Positions 5,231 through 5,392 of a stretch of DNA of 5,392 nt are shown here, in pieces. Every line of letters starts with the position of its first letter. Position 1 is the first letter of the stretch. The DNA is taken from positions 1 to 5,392 of the forward strand of contig JAGLTT010000062.1 of the NCBI GenBank assembly GCA_023135135.1. Direction: 5' to 3'. The notes under the pieces were generated by a model. The model was given only the letters and a program-made list of their open reading frames with translations, made no database searches and had not been told where the DNA came from. Source of the DNA: Dehalococcoidales bacterium. Lineage in GTDB: Bacteria > Chloroflexota > Dehalococcoidia > Dehalococcoidales > RBG-16-60-22. Both the position numbers and the translations under genes were made by a program.

Positions 5231-5392
5231 TTGCTGGTGCTTGACACAAAAATTAATCGAGCTGTTATCATAGCTGCTGGTGATGGCGACCGCATGGGTG
5301 AGCTGACGAGAGATCGCCCCAAGGTGCTATTACCAATAAATAAAGGAGAGCCCATGATACTCTCTCCCATCCGGGCATTAGCTGCAGCTGGC
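5231..5392 (+). CDS. NTP-transferase family (sugar-nucleotide pyrophosphorylase-like), N-terminal part, runs off right edge
   Basis: Fifty-four codons are visible. Residues 10-36 (RAVIIAAG-DGDRM-GEL-TRDRPKVLLPI) carry the nucleotide-binding signature of GT-A-fold nucleotidyltransferases. These enzymes join a nucleoside triphosphate to a sugar or alcohol phosphate, releasing pyrophosphate (RmlA, GalU, GlmU and LicC-like enzymes). Lys31 in RPK is the conserved catalytic/phosphate-binding lysine of that motif. The glycine-rich loop reads GDGDR where GxG[TS]R is usual, an Asp in place of Thr/Ser. Start: TTG 5231 lies 4 nt after AGAGGAG (5220-5226), and GTG 5237 lies 10 nt after it; an in-frame TAG at 5219 rules out anything longer. 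The substrate cannot be decided without the C-terminal half. It is likely cytoplasmic and involved in cell-surface polysaccharide or lipid head-group synthesis, which is an inference. Confidence 0.85.
   Translation, partial: MLVLDTKINRAVIIAAGDGDRMGELTRDRPKVLLPINKGEPMILSPIRALAAAG

Noticed and set aside
1..5392. CRISPR array, toxin-antitoxin pair or insertion sequence
   Set aside because: No regularly spaced repeats, no paired small overlapping genes, and no terminal inverted repeats with a transposase were seen.

Overview
The window looks like bacterial chromosome, most plausibly from an uncultured Dehalococcoidia/Chloroflexota-like anaerobe. That placement is an inference with moderate confidence. 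It rests on a lipoprotein whose mature N-terminus is a long Ala/Pro/Glu-Pro linker fused to a family 5 solute-binding domain, on repeated TTG starts, on near-consensus sigma70-type promoters and on mid-range GC. No 16S rRNA or other marker gene is present.

Layout. (1) At 1-197 on the minus strand is the 5' end of a tyrosine recombinase (integrase) gene that runs off the left edge. A perfect 10-bp inverted repeat brackets its ribosome binding site. (2) At 198-447 is a divergent intergenic stretch holding a short coding-like minus-strand tail but no convincing gene. (3) At 448-2295 a near-perfect promoter, a 15-codon leader ORF and a TTG-started family 5 solute-binding lipoprotein are followed by a strong stem-loop. 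(4) At 2377-4298 a second promoter drives two DppB/DppC-type inner-membrane permeases. (5) At 4299-5091 is about 0.8 kb of mostly non-coding, decayed DNA with a recognisable relic of a VOC/glyoxalase-fold gene and several palindromes. (6) At 5092-5392 a good promoter leads to the first 54 codons of a sugar-nucleotide-type nucleotidyltransferase that runs off the right edge.

How the genes work together. The lipoprotein would capture a peptide or similar solute outside the membrane and hand it to the DppB/DppC heterodimer. The ATPase subunits that normally complete the importer are missing. The sequence after the second permease is pseudogene-like, so this is either an orphan cassette sharing ATPases encoded elsewhere or a cluster truncated by rearrangement. 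The hairpin between binding protein and permeases, plus a separate permease promoter, fits the usual need for more binding protein than permease.

I do not see a clearly new biological system. The least ordinary items are the leader ORF coupled to the TTG start, the hairpin over the integrase ribosome binding site, and the decayed, structure-rich region after an ATPase-less transporter.
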